This document shows, piece after piece, positions 20,517-20,946 of a stretch of DNA of 20,946 nt. Origin of the DNA: a virus; the IMG/VR virus record IMGVR_UViG_3300009507_000164, positions 1-20,946 of that record. One strand, written 5' to 3'. Position 1 is the first letter of the stretch. Every line of letters begins with the position of its first letter. Below the pieces are notes generated by a model, which worked only from the letters and a program-made list of their open reading frames with translations, made no database searches and was not told the DNA's origin. The position numbers were made by a program, and so were the translations under genes.

Positions 20517-20946
20517 GTGTTAATGCCTCTGTAATAATCAGTTCCTATTCCTGCAACACTTTTAGCGGTTTGACCTTGATACATTGCAATAGTTTGCAAC
20601 AGTGATACAGCTTGATTCATAGTTGTATTTAACTGTTGTATAGTTCCTCCAGCCCCAGTCTGACTGTTGTATGCTGCTGCTTCTTGTGAATTTAGCACAC
20701 GTTCGCCTTTGTGAATTTTTGCAGTTAAATCAGCAGGTTCAGTTGTTCTTCCTGTAGCTCTTAGTGTTCCTATATTGCGACCGGCAATCAACTTCTCAAT
20801 TTTTTCATCGGTATAGAATGTTCCTTCAAAATTTAAAGCATCATTTAGGGCCTGTAAGCCTGAATTCTCAGCGAGTTTATTCATCCATGCCCCGAAACCA
20901 CCTTGCTTTTCAGCACTTTCATTAACTAATGTTCGTATTAGATCTG
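20513..20946 (-). CDS. C-terminal part of an unknown structural-type protein
   Basis: An open frame continues from the window's right edge into the portal gene overlap, so the N-terminus is missing. The Met at 20884 is internal: in-frame codons (LVNESAEKQGGFGAW) precede it without a stop. A Gly/Thr/Glu-rich stretch is followed by AKIHKGERVLNSQEAA (about residues 54-69 counted from 20884), of the kind found near the ends of phage tail and tape-measure proteins. The last 40 residues are predicted helical (LLQTIAMYQGQTAKSVAG). The stop overlaps the portal ATG (ATGA). Family and role are not recognised; the tail-protein resemblance is weak. Confidence 0.65.
   Translation of the reverse strand, partial: DLIRTLVNESAEKQGGFGAWMNKLAENSGLQALNDALNFEGTFYTDEKIEKLIAGRNIGTLRATGRTTEPADLTAKIHKGERVLNSQEAAAYNSQTGAGGTIQQLNTTMNQAVSLLQTIAMYQGQTAKSVAGIGTDYYRGINT

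Overview
The window is a structural-gene segment of an AT-rich, tailed T4-like myophage. Recognisable homologues of T4 gp20 (portal), gp21 (prohead protease), gp22 (scaffold), gp23 (major capsid), gp18 (sheath), gp19 (tube), gp13/gp14/gp15 (neck and tail completion), gp4 (head completion) and gp16 (small terminase) are present. The low GC content, short intergenic gaps, small gp23 and NATAAATA late-promoter boxes point to a marine T4-like phage of the kind that infects SAR11 or picocyanobacteria. The host cannot be fixed from this sequence, and no tRNA, integrase, transposon or CRISPR was seen.

Layout, right to left along the minus strand. A truncated CDS at the right edge overlaps the portal gene (gp20). 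Then come a small unknown gene, a TTG-started GT42/DUF115-like Rossmann protein, a very acidic gp67-like prohead core protein, gp21, gp22 and gp23, which ends at a strong terminator. Next is a 429-bp gap that encodes no protein but holds what looks like a free-standing small RNA gene: a near-perfect host-type promoter, about 219 nt of hairpin-rich sequence and its own terminator. Beyond it a late promoter drives a 153-aa structural-type protein and a short fibre-like protein. A plus-strand island (gp14, gp15, Nudix hydrolase) interrupts the minus-strand order. The minus strand then resumes with gp13, the very large gp18, gp19, a tube-fold baseplate-like protein, an unknown small protein, gp4, a capsule-type glycosyltransferase-like protein, gp16, a protein with a T4-type capsid-targeting peptide, and a CDS cut by the left edge.

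Most units begin at a T4-type late box (GATAAATA, GCTAAATA or close variants). At three genes the box stands exactly 5 nt before the ATG with no adequate Shine-Dalgarno. If T4 spacing holds, the mRNA starts on the A of the start codon (leaderless).

The genes build the head (gp20, 67, 21, 22, 23), fill and seal it (gp16, gp4, gp13, gp14), and make the tail tube and sheath (gp18, gp19, gp15). Accessory genes (two glycan-related proteins, Nudix) are threaded through these operons. The items most worth following are the autonomous small RNA downstream of gp23, the putative leaderless late mRNAs, the W-N-G-x-x-W motif recurring in sheath, neck and fibre proteins, and the two glycan-related genes inside head operons.
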